From: Gammaproteobacteria bacterium
Lineage (GTDB): Bacteria > Pseudomonadota > Gammaproteobacteria > Steroidobacterales > Woeseiaceae
Assembly: GCA_022600955.1 (NCBI GenBank)
Contig: JAHZJK010000024.1
Location: 58,003-122,002, forward strand
Direction of reading: 5' to 3'
DNA length: 64,000 bases
A program made the position numbers and the translations under genes. The notes beneath the pieces are model-generated. The model was not told the DNA's origin. It worked only from the letters and a program-made list of their open reading frames with translations, and searched no databases. Shown in pieces: positions 53,897-63,277 of the stretch (position 1 is its first letter; every line of letters begins with the position of its first letter).

Positions 53897-55972
53897 TCAG
53901 TGTTTCTTGAAGTACGAAAGTCCAAACGCAGTGTTTACAGTTGTATTCTCGTCTCCCTCGAAGCCTTCGCGCACCGAGTACAAGTCATCGAAGAATCCGA
54001 CGTCGAGTTGATCGTTCGCGCCGAATATTCCACTTTCGCCAATTCCTGCCAGATTGAACAGGCCGCCGGGTCCCTCATCCATAATATTCTGCTGAGGGTT
54101 GAATCCGTCTGTGTGGAAGTTTCCGATGTAGTGGCCAGCCTCATGCGCAATGACATTGCCTAATACCGTGGTGACCAGTTCTTTTTTCGTTACGCCAGGG
54201 GCCAGTTCAACATCGTTCAACGAGAACGTGAACTCGCCACTGATACCGGAAGCAGGGGCACTCAGTACATCCAGCAGCACGAGCGCTGTATCGTTAACGG
54301 CGTAGTTGCCTGGATCGATAGTCGATGCGATCCCAATCGTATTGATAAAGGACTCCTCGATAGTGCCTGAAACTTCTACGACGCTTATCTCGAACGTCAG
54401 TCCAAAGATCGTGAAGCTGCCTTCTTCAATAAATTGGTCGAACCAATCCCAATGCCCGGTTCCGTCGTTTCCAAGTACCACGACGCCGAAGTTCCTGTTC
54501 TCACGAGATCTCGCGAGCTCTCTACCCAGGTTGTCGCGTACTTCGTGTGTGATTTTTCTCGTGATTCTGCGCACATCACGATCTCTATTGGGCAGGTCCC
54601 AGGCAGGCAGGAAATCCCTGAAGGGCGTGTGATCCGTTATCACGGGAAACCCGAACCATGGTTCTTTGTTGACGGGCCCGCCGTTATAGTCGAGCCAGAT
54701 CAACTGGATTCGGTTTTTTTCTCGTTCGAATTCCGGCCGATAAACGCCAAGCTCCAGTTCGTACCCGCCGAACGAGCCGCCCAGTGCTATCGCGTATTTG
54801 CCGCTTTCCTCTACGATGTAGTCAATCGTAGTGTTGCCATCAATAGGCAGTGGGCTTTCAGAAACCCCAAAGCTGCCAAATCCTGCTACGCCTTTTTCCA
54901 GGGATTCAGAAACGTTGAAGATTCCTATGACCGGCGTGCCTTCATTACGGACCGCGGCTCCCAGTACGTCTCCCTTGTCGAGATTGACGGTATAAAAATC
55001 GACGTCGCCTTCGCCTGGTGGGAAAACGCGCATCTCGAATTCGTAGCTGCCTTCCGAACCGATCAGTCCAGTGACGGAGCCGCCCTCAGAGTTGAAGGGG
55101 TCAGCTGGCTCGAAGGCGCCGAATCCACCAATCGCCATCAGAAAAGACAAATCGTTTGCGCCGACAGTCAAACTAACAAACGTATCGAATCCGTCGCCGC
55201 CGTCATCCTGTTGAAAAATGATCGTTCCATCGGGGAGATAGAACGTGACGAACGGATCGAGATCACCAAACGGGTCAGGGGTCCTGACAGCAATATCAAA
55301 TGTCGTTCCTGCCGGCACGAATACTTCGACAAAATCATAGTCGGAAACCGTACCGGCCATGGGTCCGTCACCGATCACACCGGAAAAGCTGATGCCGTCC
55401 GGTCCGCCGACAATGCCGGATGGAAGCGCAAGCGGAATCGCACCATCGTCTTCCACTTGCGCTAATGGCCGAATGTCCAGACTGCCCAGCGAGCCATTAA
55501 TAATCACCTGATTATTTTCATTGCGACCTGTGCCGAACTGGCGAATTTTTTCAGCATCTGCCTGGACGTCATTCGCGCCCTTCTCGATTTCTTCTTCGGT
55601 GTAATCAATAGGTCCGTCAGGAACTGCCGATCTTTGCGTGCTGGAGCGCGCAGCGGCGGCCGATGATCGCGCCTGCGTGGCAGCGCGGGCTTTCATCTTC
55701 CTCATCTTTTTCCAATACTCAGCCCTGTAGTCTGCGCCCGGGGGGAGCGTGCTGATCATCGGATCAGGCGACATGGGTTCGGTTGGATAGAGCAACGTTC
55801 CCGGTGGCTGTACCTTGTCCGCATAAATCGACGCGTGATCAGGTGTAAATTCTGAATTGCTGAGGGTTTCCTGCGCCTGCGCCGGAATGCTGGCCAGCAA
55901 CATTGTGACGAGAGTGACAAGAAAAAATGGCTGTGTTTTCGTTCTTTGGAATCCAAAAAGCTCGATCATCAT
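53897..55972 (-). CDS. Secreted metzincin-like zinc metalloprotease
   Basis: A 691-residue exported protein. The signal region (PFFLVTLVTMLLASIPAQAQ) follows a charged start. A helical propeptide-like segment (about 65-110, KKMRKMKARAATQARSSAAAARS) is followed by beta-rich, pre-peptidase-C-like domains (about 180-430: DYDFVEVFVPAGTTFDIAV; VDFYTVNLDKGDVLGAAV). The catalytic domain near the end contains AHEAGHYIGNFH, the HExxHxxGxxH zinc motif of metzincins, at about residue 610, with NIMDEG giving the Met-turn at 627. It probably degrades protein outside the cell. About 470 bases separate it from the amidohydrolase on the same strand. Confidence 0.88.
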   Translation of the reverse strand: MMIELFGFQRTKTQPFFLVTLVTMLLASIPAQAQETLSNSEFTPDHASIYADKVQPPGTLLYPTEPMSPDPMISTLPPGADYRAEYWKKMRKMKARAATQARSSAAAARSSTQRSAVPDGPIDYTEEEIEKGANDVQADAEKIRQFGTGRNENNQVIINGSLGSLDIRPLAQVEDDGAIPLALPSGIVGGPDGISFSGVIGDGPMAGTVSDYDFVEVFVPAGTTFDIAVRTPDPFGDLDPFVTFYLPDGTIIFQQDDGGDGFDTFVSLTVGANDLSFLMAIGGFGAFEPADPFNSEGGSVTGLIGSEGSYEFEMRVFPPGEGDVDFYTVNLDKGDVLGAAVRNEGTPVIGIFNVSESLEKGVAGFGSFGVSESPLPIDGNTTIDYIVEESGKYAIALGGSFGGYELELGVYRPEFEREKNRIQLIWLDYNGGPVNKEPWFGFPVITDHTPFRDFLPAWDLPNRDRDVRRITRKITHEVRDNLGRELARSRENRNFGVVVLGNDGTGHWDWFDQFIEEGSFTIFGLTFEISVVEVSGTIEESFINTIGIASTIDPGNYAVNDTALVLLDVLSAPASGISGEFTFSLNDVELAPGVTKKELVTTVLGNVIAHEAGHYIGNFHTDGFNPQQNIMDEGPGGLFNLAGIGESGIFGANDQLDVGFFDDLYSVREGFEGDENTTVNTAFGLSYFKKH

Positions 55973-56439
55973 GAGTATCCCCTATTGTAGTGCCGGGCAA
56001 ACGTGGTGAACGTTCGCCAGAACAACGAGGTTTTCTCTCAGCAAACTCCTGCGTCCTACCGAGGAGTTTCAAACACGCCTTGTTATTTCTATTGTCGGTG
56101 TCTTGCTGTACTCAGGTTCGGCGATTGCCCGTCTAATGTGTCAAAACTATATTTGGTCGTTTTCGCCCACAAACAATAGCATTGTCCGCGCGCAAAGGCA
56201 TGCTCGCGTCCACATAAGCGCGTGGTGAAATGGATCTCAACAACGGTTCTGCTTCCAGCGTCGGCGTCCCAATAGGTCGATATTTGCAGAAAACATAAAC
56301 GATTAGATGAACGAGCTAATTCTGTTTCTCAAAGATACTGAAAAAAAGATCATTCTTACTTCGATCTACGCTTGCCGTCCGTCAGCCGCTGCCAACGCGC
56401 TCCTTGTAACCTTCCGCCGAATGTAGAGCCGCTCCTGGA
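55973..56439. other. 467-base gap without a gene
   Basis: No supported ORF. Downstream of the minus-strand amidohydrolase, a minus-strand run of seven T (near 56341) follows a weak GATC/GATC stem and may end its transcript. TTGACA on the minus strand near 56140 is a -35 candidate for the protease, with no good -10. Confidence 0.35.
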
Positions 56440-58260
56440 CTAGCGCCGATACACAGCTTTGCCATTCACGAATGTCGCCTCGACTTTGACATCCTTGAGA
56501 CCGCGCGGATTCATCGTCAACAGGTCGTCGGACAATACGACGAAGTCGGCCAGCTTGCCGACGGTGAGCGAGCCTTTTATCTGTTCCTCGTAACCGGCAT
56601 ACGCGGTGTTCAGCGTATAGGCTCGAATTGCTTCCTCTATTGTCAGGCGTTCATGCGGGAACCAGCCGCCTTCGGGTTGGCCTGACAGTGTCATGCGCGT
56701 AACCGCGGCATACAGGCCAAGCATCGGATTCAGGAAGTAACGGGACGCGTTCGTGCCCGGTGAATCCGAGCCAAAGCTGACCACTGCACCTGCGTCCCAC
56801 AGCCGGCGAAATGCGTAGGCACCGCGCGATCGATCACGGCCGATACGTTCTTCCATCCAGCGCATGTCGTCCGACGTGTGAAAGGGCTGCACCTCGGTGA
56901 CGATGCCAAGCTCACCGGCCCGATCGATATCTCTATCGGTCATTACCTGTGCGTGTACGAGTCTGAAGCGCCGATCACGCTCACCGTTTTCACCAATGAT
57001 GCGCTCGAGCATATCGAGAAGGTAGCCGTTCGCTTCGTCGCCGATGGCGTGCACGGTAAGCTGTATGCCATTGGCATCAGCTTGCAAGGCCAGGCGCTCG
57101 AGGTTGCTTTGCATCTCCTCCGGATCGCTGGGGCTGCGCAGGAACGGAAACATGATGTCGCGCCAGATTCCGCGGCTGTCGGGGTCATGCGTATACGACT
57201 CGTAGAAGCGCGCGGAACTGTTACCCATGATGCCGTCTATCCAGGCCTTGGTCGCACCGAAACGTATCCAGTCGTCGCCGAAACCGACTTTGATGCCGAG
57301 ATCTGCCATCGATTCCCAGCGATCCAGTGGCGGACGCACGCGCACACGCGCCGTCATCTCCCCTGCATCGCGGAGTTCGCGGTAAATATCGACAAAGGCA
57401 GGATCAGACGTAATGTCGCAGTAGCTTGTGACGCCAACGCTCGCCATCTTTCTCCAGGCCTCGCGAGTCTCGGCAATGCGCTGTTCACGTGACGGTTTGG
57501 GAATCAGAGCATCGAACAGCGACCGGACGTTATCGCGAACCAGTACCGTCGACTCGACGCTGGCCTCGACCGGGTTGAACAGCGCCCCGGTTGGTTCGCC
57601 GTTTTCGTTTCGCGCGACGAGCACCCCAACCGGGTCCGGTGTGCCCTTCTGTATGCCGGCACGTTCGAGGGCGACACTGTTGGCAAGGTAGACCTTACGA
57701 TCAAATCGGCGCACCAGTACCGGGCGGTCCGTCGTGAAGCTGTCAATCATTGCCCGGTCGGGCAGGAACAGGTTGCCGTAGCCATTGTCGCTGCCGACCT
57801 GTCGGCCCGCGGCGGCGACGTCGCCTTCTGCCCAGGTCTCGTACGCTGACCAGTCACCACCAGTGATCCAGGTGCCCGCTGCATATCGGCCATCAACAGC
57901 ACGGATGCGTTCGACGAAGCCGGACCCATCGGATATGTCGAGCAGGTTAAGCCCGTACAACAGCTGCCCGGTCGACTCGAAGTGCACGTGGTTGTCATAG
58001 AAGCCCGGTGTTACAAACGCGCCGTCGAGATCTACGACTTCCGTTTCCGGCCCGATGTAGCGCTCAACATTGGCATTGGAACCGATGTAAACGAATCGCC
58101 CGTCCAGTACGGCCAGCGCCTCGGCGCGTGGCATGTTGTCATCAACTGTCCACAGCTTGCCGTTCCTGGCAACCAGGTCCGCTTGCTGTGCCCACGCTGC
58201 TGGAAACGCAGCGCAGGCGACTATGGCCAGCAGCGCGCCGAACGGTCTTGTTTTTTTCAT
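56440..58260 (-). CDS. Exported amidohydrolase_3 (YtcJ-like) family protein
   Basis: The ORF track begins at 58275; the ATG at 58260, with GAGG upstream, leads directly into a signal peptide (KKTRPFGALLAIVACAAFPAAWAQ) and gives 606 residues. The HxH metal motif lies in FYDNHVHFES. Later landmarks are WIDGIMGNSSARF, LTVHAIGDEAN, VHAQVMTDRDID and VSFGSDSPG, with the metal-binding residues expected of the YtcJ-like amidohydrolase_3 group. The end VEATFVNGKAVYRR is typical. These enzymes hydrolyse C-N bonds; substrates are mostly unknown, and no substrate can be named. It follows the ABC/peptidase operon after 34 bases on the same strand and may be its last gene, which would fit a peptide- or amide-degrading role. 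Confidence 0.92.
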   Translation of the reverse strand: MKKTRPFGALLAIVACAAFPAAWAQQADLVARNGKLWTVDDNMPRAEALAVLDGRFVYIGSNANVERYIGPETEVVDLDGAFVTPGFYDNHVHFESTGQLLYGLNLLDISDGSGFVERIRAVDGRYAAGTWITGGDWSAYETWAEGDVAAAGRQVGSDNGYGNLFLPDRAMIDSFTTDRPVLVRRFDRKVYLANSVALERAGIQKGTPDPVGVLVARNENGEPTGALFNPVEASVESTVLVRDNVRSLFDALIPKPSREQRIAETREAWRKMASVGVTSYCDITSDPAFVDIYRELRDAGEMTARVRVRPPLDRWESMADLGIKVGFGDDWIRFGATKAWIDGIMGNSSARFYESYTHDPDSRGIWRDIMFPFLRSPSDPEEMQSNLERLALQADANGIQLTVHAIGDEANGYLLDMLERIIGENGERDRRFRLVHAQVMTDRDIDRAGELGIVTEVQPFHTSDDMRWMEERIGRDRSRGAYAFRRLWDAGAVVSFGSDSPGTNASRYFLNPMLGLYAAVTRMTLSGQPEGGWFPHERLTIEEAIRAYTLNTAYAGYEEQIKGSLTVGKLADFVVLSDDLLTMNPRGLKDVKVEATFVNGKAVYRR

Positions 58261-58294
58261 ATTTTCGCGCCTCAAATGGGGAATCAGTAGCAGC

Positions 58295-60181
58295 TTAGCC
58301 CTCGTCGATCCAACGACTGAAGAAAGGCCTCTCGCCAGGCAGAAACTCCAGGCCGATCTGGTACTGGAATCGTTGTCCGGAAATCATTCTGAGTGGTAGT
58401 TTCACCGCCACCGTTTCGCCAGCGATCAATTCTGCAGACTCCGAAATGACAGACTGCGACGATGCGTTGGCACTGTCCCTCACACGAACCAACACCCTGT
58501 AAGCTTCTTCGAGCTCCGACGCTCCCAGCGTCAACGAAACCACTACGTGGCCATCAAGCGTTGAAACCGCGCCGGTGAGTTCCGGAATCTCGGCTATCTG
58601 CCCTTCATAGCTTCGCATCAATAAGGTGAACCGGCTATTGACCTCACTGAGGTCGCAGCCAATCGCCTGCAAATTGTCGCGCCAGAATGTGACTCCCTGC
58701 ACGCGTTGTGGCGCGTCAGGTCGTGCCATAGCCTTGAGCGCAGCGCCTGGTGCGTCCTGACCACACACTTCAGCGAGCGTGCTGACCCAGGCTTCGCCGA
58801 GGGCATAGATCAGACCTTGATCGAATCGGCTGAGAAATGCGTCGGAATACAGCATATCATCGAAGCGAAGATTCAGGCGCTGCCATGCAAGTGCCGACAG
58901 CAGCCGTAGACTGTGGCGCTCGTCGGTGAGTTCCAGCAGTTCGAATGACACCCATTCTGCAAGACCTTCAATAAAGAACAGGGAGGATGCATAGTGATCC
59001 GACAGTCGGCGGTCGCTCGCCGCTGCTGCCAGTACGTGGGCAGATTCGTGCACAAAAACGTGCGTGCGAAGATCGTCGTCATACAGCGCGCTCCGCTTCA
59101 TCCGCAGCTTCTTCCAGCCCGCGATGCCGAGGTGATCGGTGCTGCTGTTGTCCGTCAGGTCAGCCAGAATCCGCTCACTGGTTTCGTAACCCAGCAACTG
59201 CATTACCTGTTCCGTATACTGATCCGCCTCAGCCAACAGCACCGCGGCCGCCCCAACATCGGTATCGAAGAACGCAAACTCATAGTGCTGCGTCTCGATA
59301 CTCTGCAAGGAAGGCTCTTGGACGTCGCCATCATCGTATAGCAGTTGAGGTGCGATCTGTGTAGTCCCGTAGGCGACAATGAAGAGTATTACGACCAGCG
59401 CTGAGAGACCCGTTCCGATGCGGGTGCCAACGCGTGACGCTCGGGTGGGCTGCGCACGTTCGCGGCTATCACGGGTCCACCGGTACAGCGCAAGCAGGGT
59501 GCAGATCGCCGCTATTGCAGAGTGAACCGTCCAGGTCTTGGCATTCAGCAGAATTTCGGAGCCACGAAACTCCAGGTCGAGCAGTGACATAACATTCAGG
59601 TATTGAAATGACGCATCCAGGTAGGCGAGAACCATGGCCGCCGCCCATGCAACGACAAAGCCGAGAATACCAACCAATCGAAAGCTCGCGACTAGCGCGC
59701 CATAGCCTAACGCGATAGCGGTCACTCCGGTTAACGCTCCGACTTCCCGCCACCACAAGGGCCAGGAAAACTGACCGATGGTAAGACTGCCAACGCTGAA
59801 ACTGTTTACCCACAGTGAGGTAAGCTGGCCGAGCAGTATCATGGCGGCCATAGTGGCCATCGCTGTCGTCAGTTTGACGAAAAAGATATGCCAGCGCTTC
59901 ACCGGCAGACTCCAGAGGAACAGCAGTGTCTGTTGTTTGCCCTCATGCGAAAACATCATGTAGGCCGCTACCATGCCGATCAGAAAATAGAGCCCACCCG
60001 CCACCGTCGCGAGGTCGCGATCAAGAAATATCGACAGATCTGACCAAGTCAACGTTTCAGGCGATTGCGCCCAGAACGAATCAAGTAGACCGAGCACTTC
60101 CAATACCGCCAGTGCAATGAGCAATGGTATCAGGTGGTGAATTTCCTTCGAGAACAGGGAGCGCAAGCGGGCAAAATTCAT
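58295..60181 (-). CDS. ABC-2 permease fused to an intact HExxH peptidase domain
   Basis: A 628-residue protein. The first ~270 residues hold about six membrane helices of an ABC-2 type permease (HHLIPLLIALAVLEVLGLLDSF; LYFLIGMVAAYMMFS; LGFVVAWAAAMVLAYLD) and a charged loop. The C-terminal part has VHESAHVLAAAA (HExxH, about residue 375) and FIEGLAEWVSFELL (Glu ligand, about 402), the gluzincin/M1-like layout. Export and peptidase activity in one chain is unusual. The start overlaps the stop of the second permease by 4 bp. It may clear or process a peptide on the outer face of the inner membrane. Confidence 0.85.
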   Translation of the reverse strand: MNFARLRSLFSKEIHHLIPLLIALAVLEVLGLLDSFWAQSPETLTWSDLSIFLDRDLATVAGGLYFLIGMVAAYMMFSHEGKQQTLLFLWSLPVKRWHIFFVKLTTAMATMAAMILLGQLTSLWVNSFSVGSLTIGQFSWPLWWREVGALTGVTAIALGYGALVASFRLVGILGFVVAWAAAMVLAYLDASFQYLNVMSLLDLEFRGSEILLNAKTWTVHSAIAAICTLLALYRWTRDSRERAQPTRASRVGTRIGTGLSALVVILFIVAYGTTQIAPQLLYDDGDVQEPSLQSIETQHYEFAFFDTDVGAAAVLLAEADQYTEQVMQLLGYETSERILADLTDNSSTDHLGIAGWKKLRMKRSALYDDDLRTHVFVHESAHVLAAAASDRRLSDHYASSLFFIEGLAEWVSFELLELTDERHSLRLLSALAWQRLNLRFDDMLYSDAFLSRFDQGLIYALGEAWVSTLAEVCGQDAPGAALKAMARPDAPQRVQGVTFWRDNLQAIGCDLSEVNSRFTLLMRSYEGQIAEIPELTGAVSTLDGHVVVSLTLGASELEEAYRVLVRVRDSANASSQSVISESAELIAGETVAVKLPLRMISGQRFQYQIGLEFLPGERPFFSRWIDEG

Positions 60182-62121
60182 GGCATGGTTAACCTTGTGC
60201 CGCCCAGGTACAACGGCGCAACGAACTGTGGAAACTTACATTCCATAGCGGCAAACAGCCTGGTTCCCTGACCGTATTCACCGTTCAGGCTGTACGAGAG
60301 CGTCGTGCCGTGGTCGTGCTCGCCGGGTGCCGGCCAGTCGATGTCAACCTCCCTAAACCTCGAGCGGGTAACCGGCCGGTCATAGCTCCGGAGCCGTGCG
60401 TGCAGGAACGTGCATTTGCTGCCCGTTGGCAAGGGTCGATCCAGCGTCAGCGTGTATTGCACCGAGCGAAGTCCCTGCTCGTCAATATCAGTCTCAATCA
60501 CCAGCTCAGGTTTCGCGATTGCATCAAGTGTCTCCCGATAGATCGCCGATTCGCCGAGCTCTGCCATGCGGGTTTTCCAAATATCGCCGAAAGTAGCAAT
60601 GCTCATGCCGGTGGCGCGCATGAATCGCTCAGATAGCGGGTCTCGCCAGTCTATCCACCAGTCGCGAACGTCACGGTAGGTTGGGCGTGCGAACTCCGAA
60701 CGGACGAATTCCAGCAAAGCCTCAGTGCCAATCTCTTCCTGCAGAATCCGAAACGCGGAATAAGCTATCGTCATCGCGCCCGTATCGCCGTAGATCTCGA
60801 ACGTCGTCTCCCAATCGCGGAGCAGACCCACCGACAATTCTGCATCACGTGCGACATGCAGCGCTTCAAGCATAATCGGGTCGAACCAGGTATCAGTTGG
60901 GGCATCGGTAAGATCGCCATAGGCTGCCCACCAACGAGTGAATCCGTCGAGCAACCAGTGATATGGCTCAAGGTAGAGTCGCTTCTCCTTTCTTTCTGCC
61001 ACGACGTTGTGGAAAAGATAGGCGCCGAAGAAGAAAACGTCCCATTCCGGTGCCGACTGGAAGTTGCTCCTGATAACGACACCCTCAATTGGATCGGTCA
61101 TCTCAGTTTCGAAAGTCGAAGCATCCAGTGATGGGTCATAGGTGATACGCAGCATCGTGCCACTGTCCGCGGGCGGCACGACGTCATCGAGCGTGGCGCT
61201 GCGCTCAAGTACGTATTGCAGCAGTCGCAGCGCGTCCGGCTCCAGCTCCGGTTCCAGGTAGGCGATCTCAACATTACCGTCGGCCAGTACGTAGGGACTG
61301 GAATAGGCAAATGGCTCTGCTTCGGGTTCCGCGCCGAAGTATGAGGCGACACCAAGAGCGGTGATGCCTAGCGCAACGATAAAGCCCTTCGCACGTGAAG
61401 TTACAGGCGTCGCCAGCGTTTCCATCAGCGATCCGTCGCGCGATCTCGCCATCCACATGCCCAGCAAAAAAACAGTTCCGCCGAAGGCCACGGTTTCCAG
61501 CAGGTGTCGAACTGGAATCGTGGACCGTGAGAAGGCGAACAGTTCCATGTCCATCAACGCCATTGGACCAAATCGGTCCATCTCGAACGAGGTGTACATA
61601 TTAATCATCGATGCCGCAAAAGCGGCAGCAGCGATCAACGGCACCCGCAGCCGCCCGAGCAACGAGAACGTAAAGATCAGACTCCACAAAGCGAACACGT
61701 ATGCGCTCATGCGCAAGTACATGAGACCGACAAACCTTGCCGAGATTGGCTCGTTACCTTTCGCCGCTGCCAGGAAGCTTAGCCAGGCAACAGAAAATGC
61801 GACCAACAAATAGGCAAATCCAACCCAGTATTTCACCCAGTGGATACTGCTCCGCCGTACCGGCAGTGCCTCAATAAACCGTTGCGTCTGCCCGTAGTAC
61901 TCGGCGGAGATTATTCGCTGACCCAGAACAAAGGCGATTATGACGAGCACCGGGTTCGCGAAGATGCTGGTAATGCTGAGGTAGCTCAATCCTCCACCGG
62001 ATACGCCCTGAATCGTCAACAGCAACCACGCGACCAGTGCGGTGAACACCAATACCCACAGCAGCAGCATCAGGTGTTGGCGCAGCTCCTTGGTGGCAAG
62101 AGAGCGTATCGAGGCATTCAT
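60178..62121 (-). CDS. ABC-2 permease fused to a degenerate peptidase-like domain
   Basis: A 647-residue protein with the same plan as its downstream neighbour: about six membrane helices (LMLLLWVLVFTALVAWLLLTI; VLVIIAFVLGQRIISAEYYGQ; LIFTFSLLGRLRVPLIAAAA) over residues 1-275, and a C-terminal M1-like region. The equivalent of the HExxH site reads LFHNVVAERK (about residue 372) and the second ligand site LDGFTRWWA, so zinc catalysis is probably lost. The end is a beta-rich domain (VQYTLTLDRPLPTG). It is coupled on both sides by 4-bp overlaps. The pair is probably a heterodimeric permease with one active and one inactive peptidase half. Confidence 0.85.
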   Translation of the reverse strand: MNASIRSLATKELRQHLMLLLWVLVFTALVAWLLLTIQGVSGGGLSYLSITSIFANPVLVIIAFVLGQRIISAEYYGQTQRFIEALPVRRSSIHWVKYWVGFAYLLVAFSVAWLSFLAAAKGNEPISARFVGLMYLRMSAYVFALWSLIFTFSLLGRLRVPLIAAAAFAASMINMYTSFEMDRFGPMALMDMELFAFSRSTIPVRHLLETVAFGGTVFLLGMWMARSRDGSLMETLATPVTSRAKGFIVALGITALGVASYFGAEPEAEPFAYSSPYVLADGNVEIAYLEPELEPDALRLLQYVLERSATLDDVVPPADSGTMLRITYDPSLDASTFETEMTDPIEGVVIRSNFQSAPEWDVFFFGAYLFHNVVAERKEKRLYLEPYHWLLDGFTRWWAAYGDLTDAPTDTWFDPIMLEALHVARDAELSVGLLRDWETTFEIYGDTGAMTIAYSAFRILQEEIGTEALLEFVRSEFARPTYRDVRDWWIDWRDPLSERFMRATGMSIATFGDIWKTRMAELGESAIYRETLDAIAKPELVIETDIDEQGLRSVQYTLTLDRPLPTGSKCTFLHARLRSYDRPVTRSRFREVDIDWPAPGEHDHGTTLSYSLNGEYGQGTRLFAAMECKFPQFVAPLYLGGTRLTMP

Positions 62122-63032
62122 AGCCGCAAGGGCTTACTTACCATCGCGACAAAGATTTCCTCCAACGACGGTTGCTCTGCTCGCCAGCCATCCGCCACCG
62201 GCTGTTCGGCTTCACCTGCGGAATACTGAACCGTCAACTCGCGAAAACCTCGGTCTACTCGGTCGCTCAAGATATCTGTGTTGAGCACGGGAAGCTCATT
62301 GGCGGTTTCGGTATTCGGCTCGATTTGAATGAGTCGTTTGACCGATTGCTGCAGGGTTTGCAGAGATCCTTCAAACCGCATCACGCCGTTGTCGAGTATG
62401 CCAACCTTGTCGGCGGCCATTTCGACTTCATCGATTAGGTGCGACGAGAACACGGTTGTTCTGTGCGAGCGGACTGCGTCATCTCGAACGATGTCGATAA
62501 ACTCCCGGCGTGCGACCGCGTCCATCCCGGCAGTCGGTTCGTCGAGCAACAACAACTTGGGTTTTGTCGCCAGCGCCAGACACAGCGCCAGTTTGGTGTG
62601 CATGCCACCAGAGAAGCCGAGTATTTTCCGGTCTGTCGGTACTTCCAGCACATGTAGCAAGCGGCGAAATTCGTTTTCGTCCCAGCTCGGATAGAACCCC
62701 GATACAAATCGTCCCAGCCGTGGTGCCGTCATCCAGTCGTAAAAGTGCTGTTCCTGGGCGACATAGCCAATCTGCTGGCGTGGCTCAGGATCATTCGGGG
62801 CGACTGACTGACCGAAAAGATGGATATCGCCCCCATCTGCCCGCGTTATCCCCATGATGATGCGTAACGCGGTGGACTTTCCGGCGCCATTTCGGCCCAG
62901 AAACCCGTAGATCTCTCCTTCCTCGACATTCATCTCAAGGTTTTTGAGAACCGACAGATCGCCATAGCGCTTTTTTATTTGACGAAGCTCAAGCGCGGCT
63001 GGTGCCACTGTTGCCATTTCGGCTATTGCCAT
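62118..63032 (-). CDS. ABC transporter ATP-binding protein
   Basis: A 304-residue ABC ATPase of the CcmA/YtrB-like type that partners ABC-2 permeases. Motifs: Walker A GRNGAGKST (about 46-54), Q-loop YVAQEQHF, signature GFSGGMHTK, Walker B LLLLDEPTAGMD and switch His in VFSSHLIDEV. The C-terminal ~80 residues (GSLQTLQQSVKRLIQIEP) are accessory. It is the first gene of the operon and overlaps the first permease by 4 bp. It should drive the two permease-peptidase proteins encoded next; substrate unknown. Confidence 0.95.
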   Translation of the reverse strand: MAIAEMATVAPAALELRQIKKRYGDLSVLKNLEMNVEEGEIYGFLGRNGAGKSTALRIIMGITRADGGDIHLFGQSVAPNDPEPRQQIGYVAQEQHFYDWMTAPRLGRFVSGFYPSWDENEFRRLLHVLEVPTDRKILGFSGGMHTKLALCLALATKPKLLLLDEPTAGMDAVARREFIDIVRDDAVRSHRTTVFSSHLIDEVEMAADKVGILDNGVMRFEGSLQTLQQSVKRLIQIEPNTETANELPVLNTDILSDRVDRGFRELTVQYSAGEAEQPVADGWRAEQPSLEEIFVAMVSKPLRL

Positions 63033-63277
63033 AGTCTATCCTCTTGCGAGAGCATCCTCGTCGTTGGTCTTCGATCTCAAGTTCGCTTTCCTCGGAGTCT
63101 ATGAGGAAAGATCACGCTCGTCATGGACTTTTTGATCATTTCAGCAAATGCGCGGACGCCCAGGCGACACTGCTCGCAAAAACAGGCAGGCTATTCCTGG
63201 TTAGTCTGACTGAGGCCTTGTTACGACCAACTTCTTGAAAGTACTATCATCGAACAAGCAGGCTGGAGCGCGACCCA
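63033..63277. promoter_or_regulatory. Divergent promoter region
   Basis: This 245-base gap lies between the ABC operon and the penicillin-acylase gene, so both promoters should be here. TATCAT at 63245-63250 is a possible -10 for the rightward gene; no confident -35 is seen. Confidence 0.3.

Noticed and set aside
54434-55465. Plus-strand ORF of 343 residues
   Set aside because: Antisense to the metzincin-like protease, which has signal peptide, zinc motif and Met-turn; the ORF has no recognisable domain.
63044-63238. Plus-strand ORF of 64 residues in the divergent gap
   Set aside because: No ribosome site, no domain, and it occupies the expected promoter region of two divergent genes.
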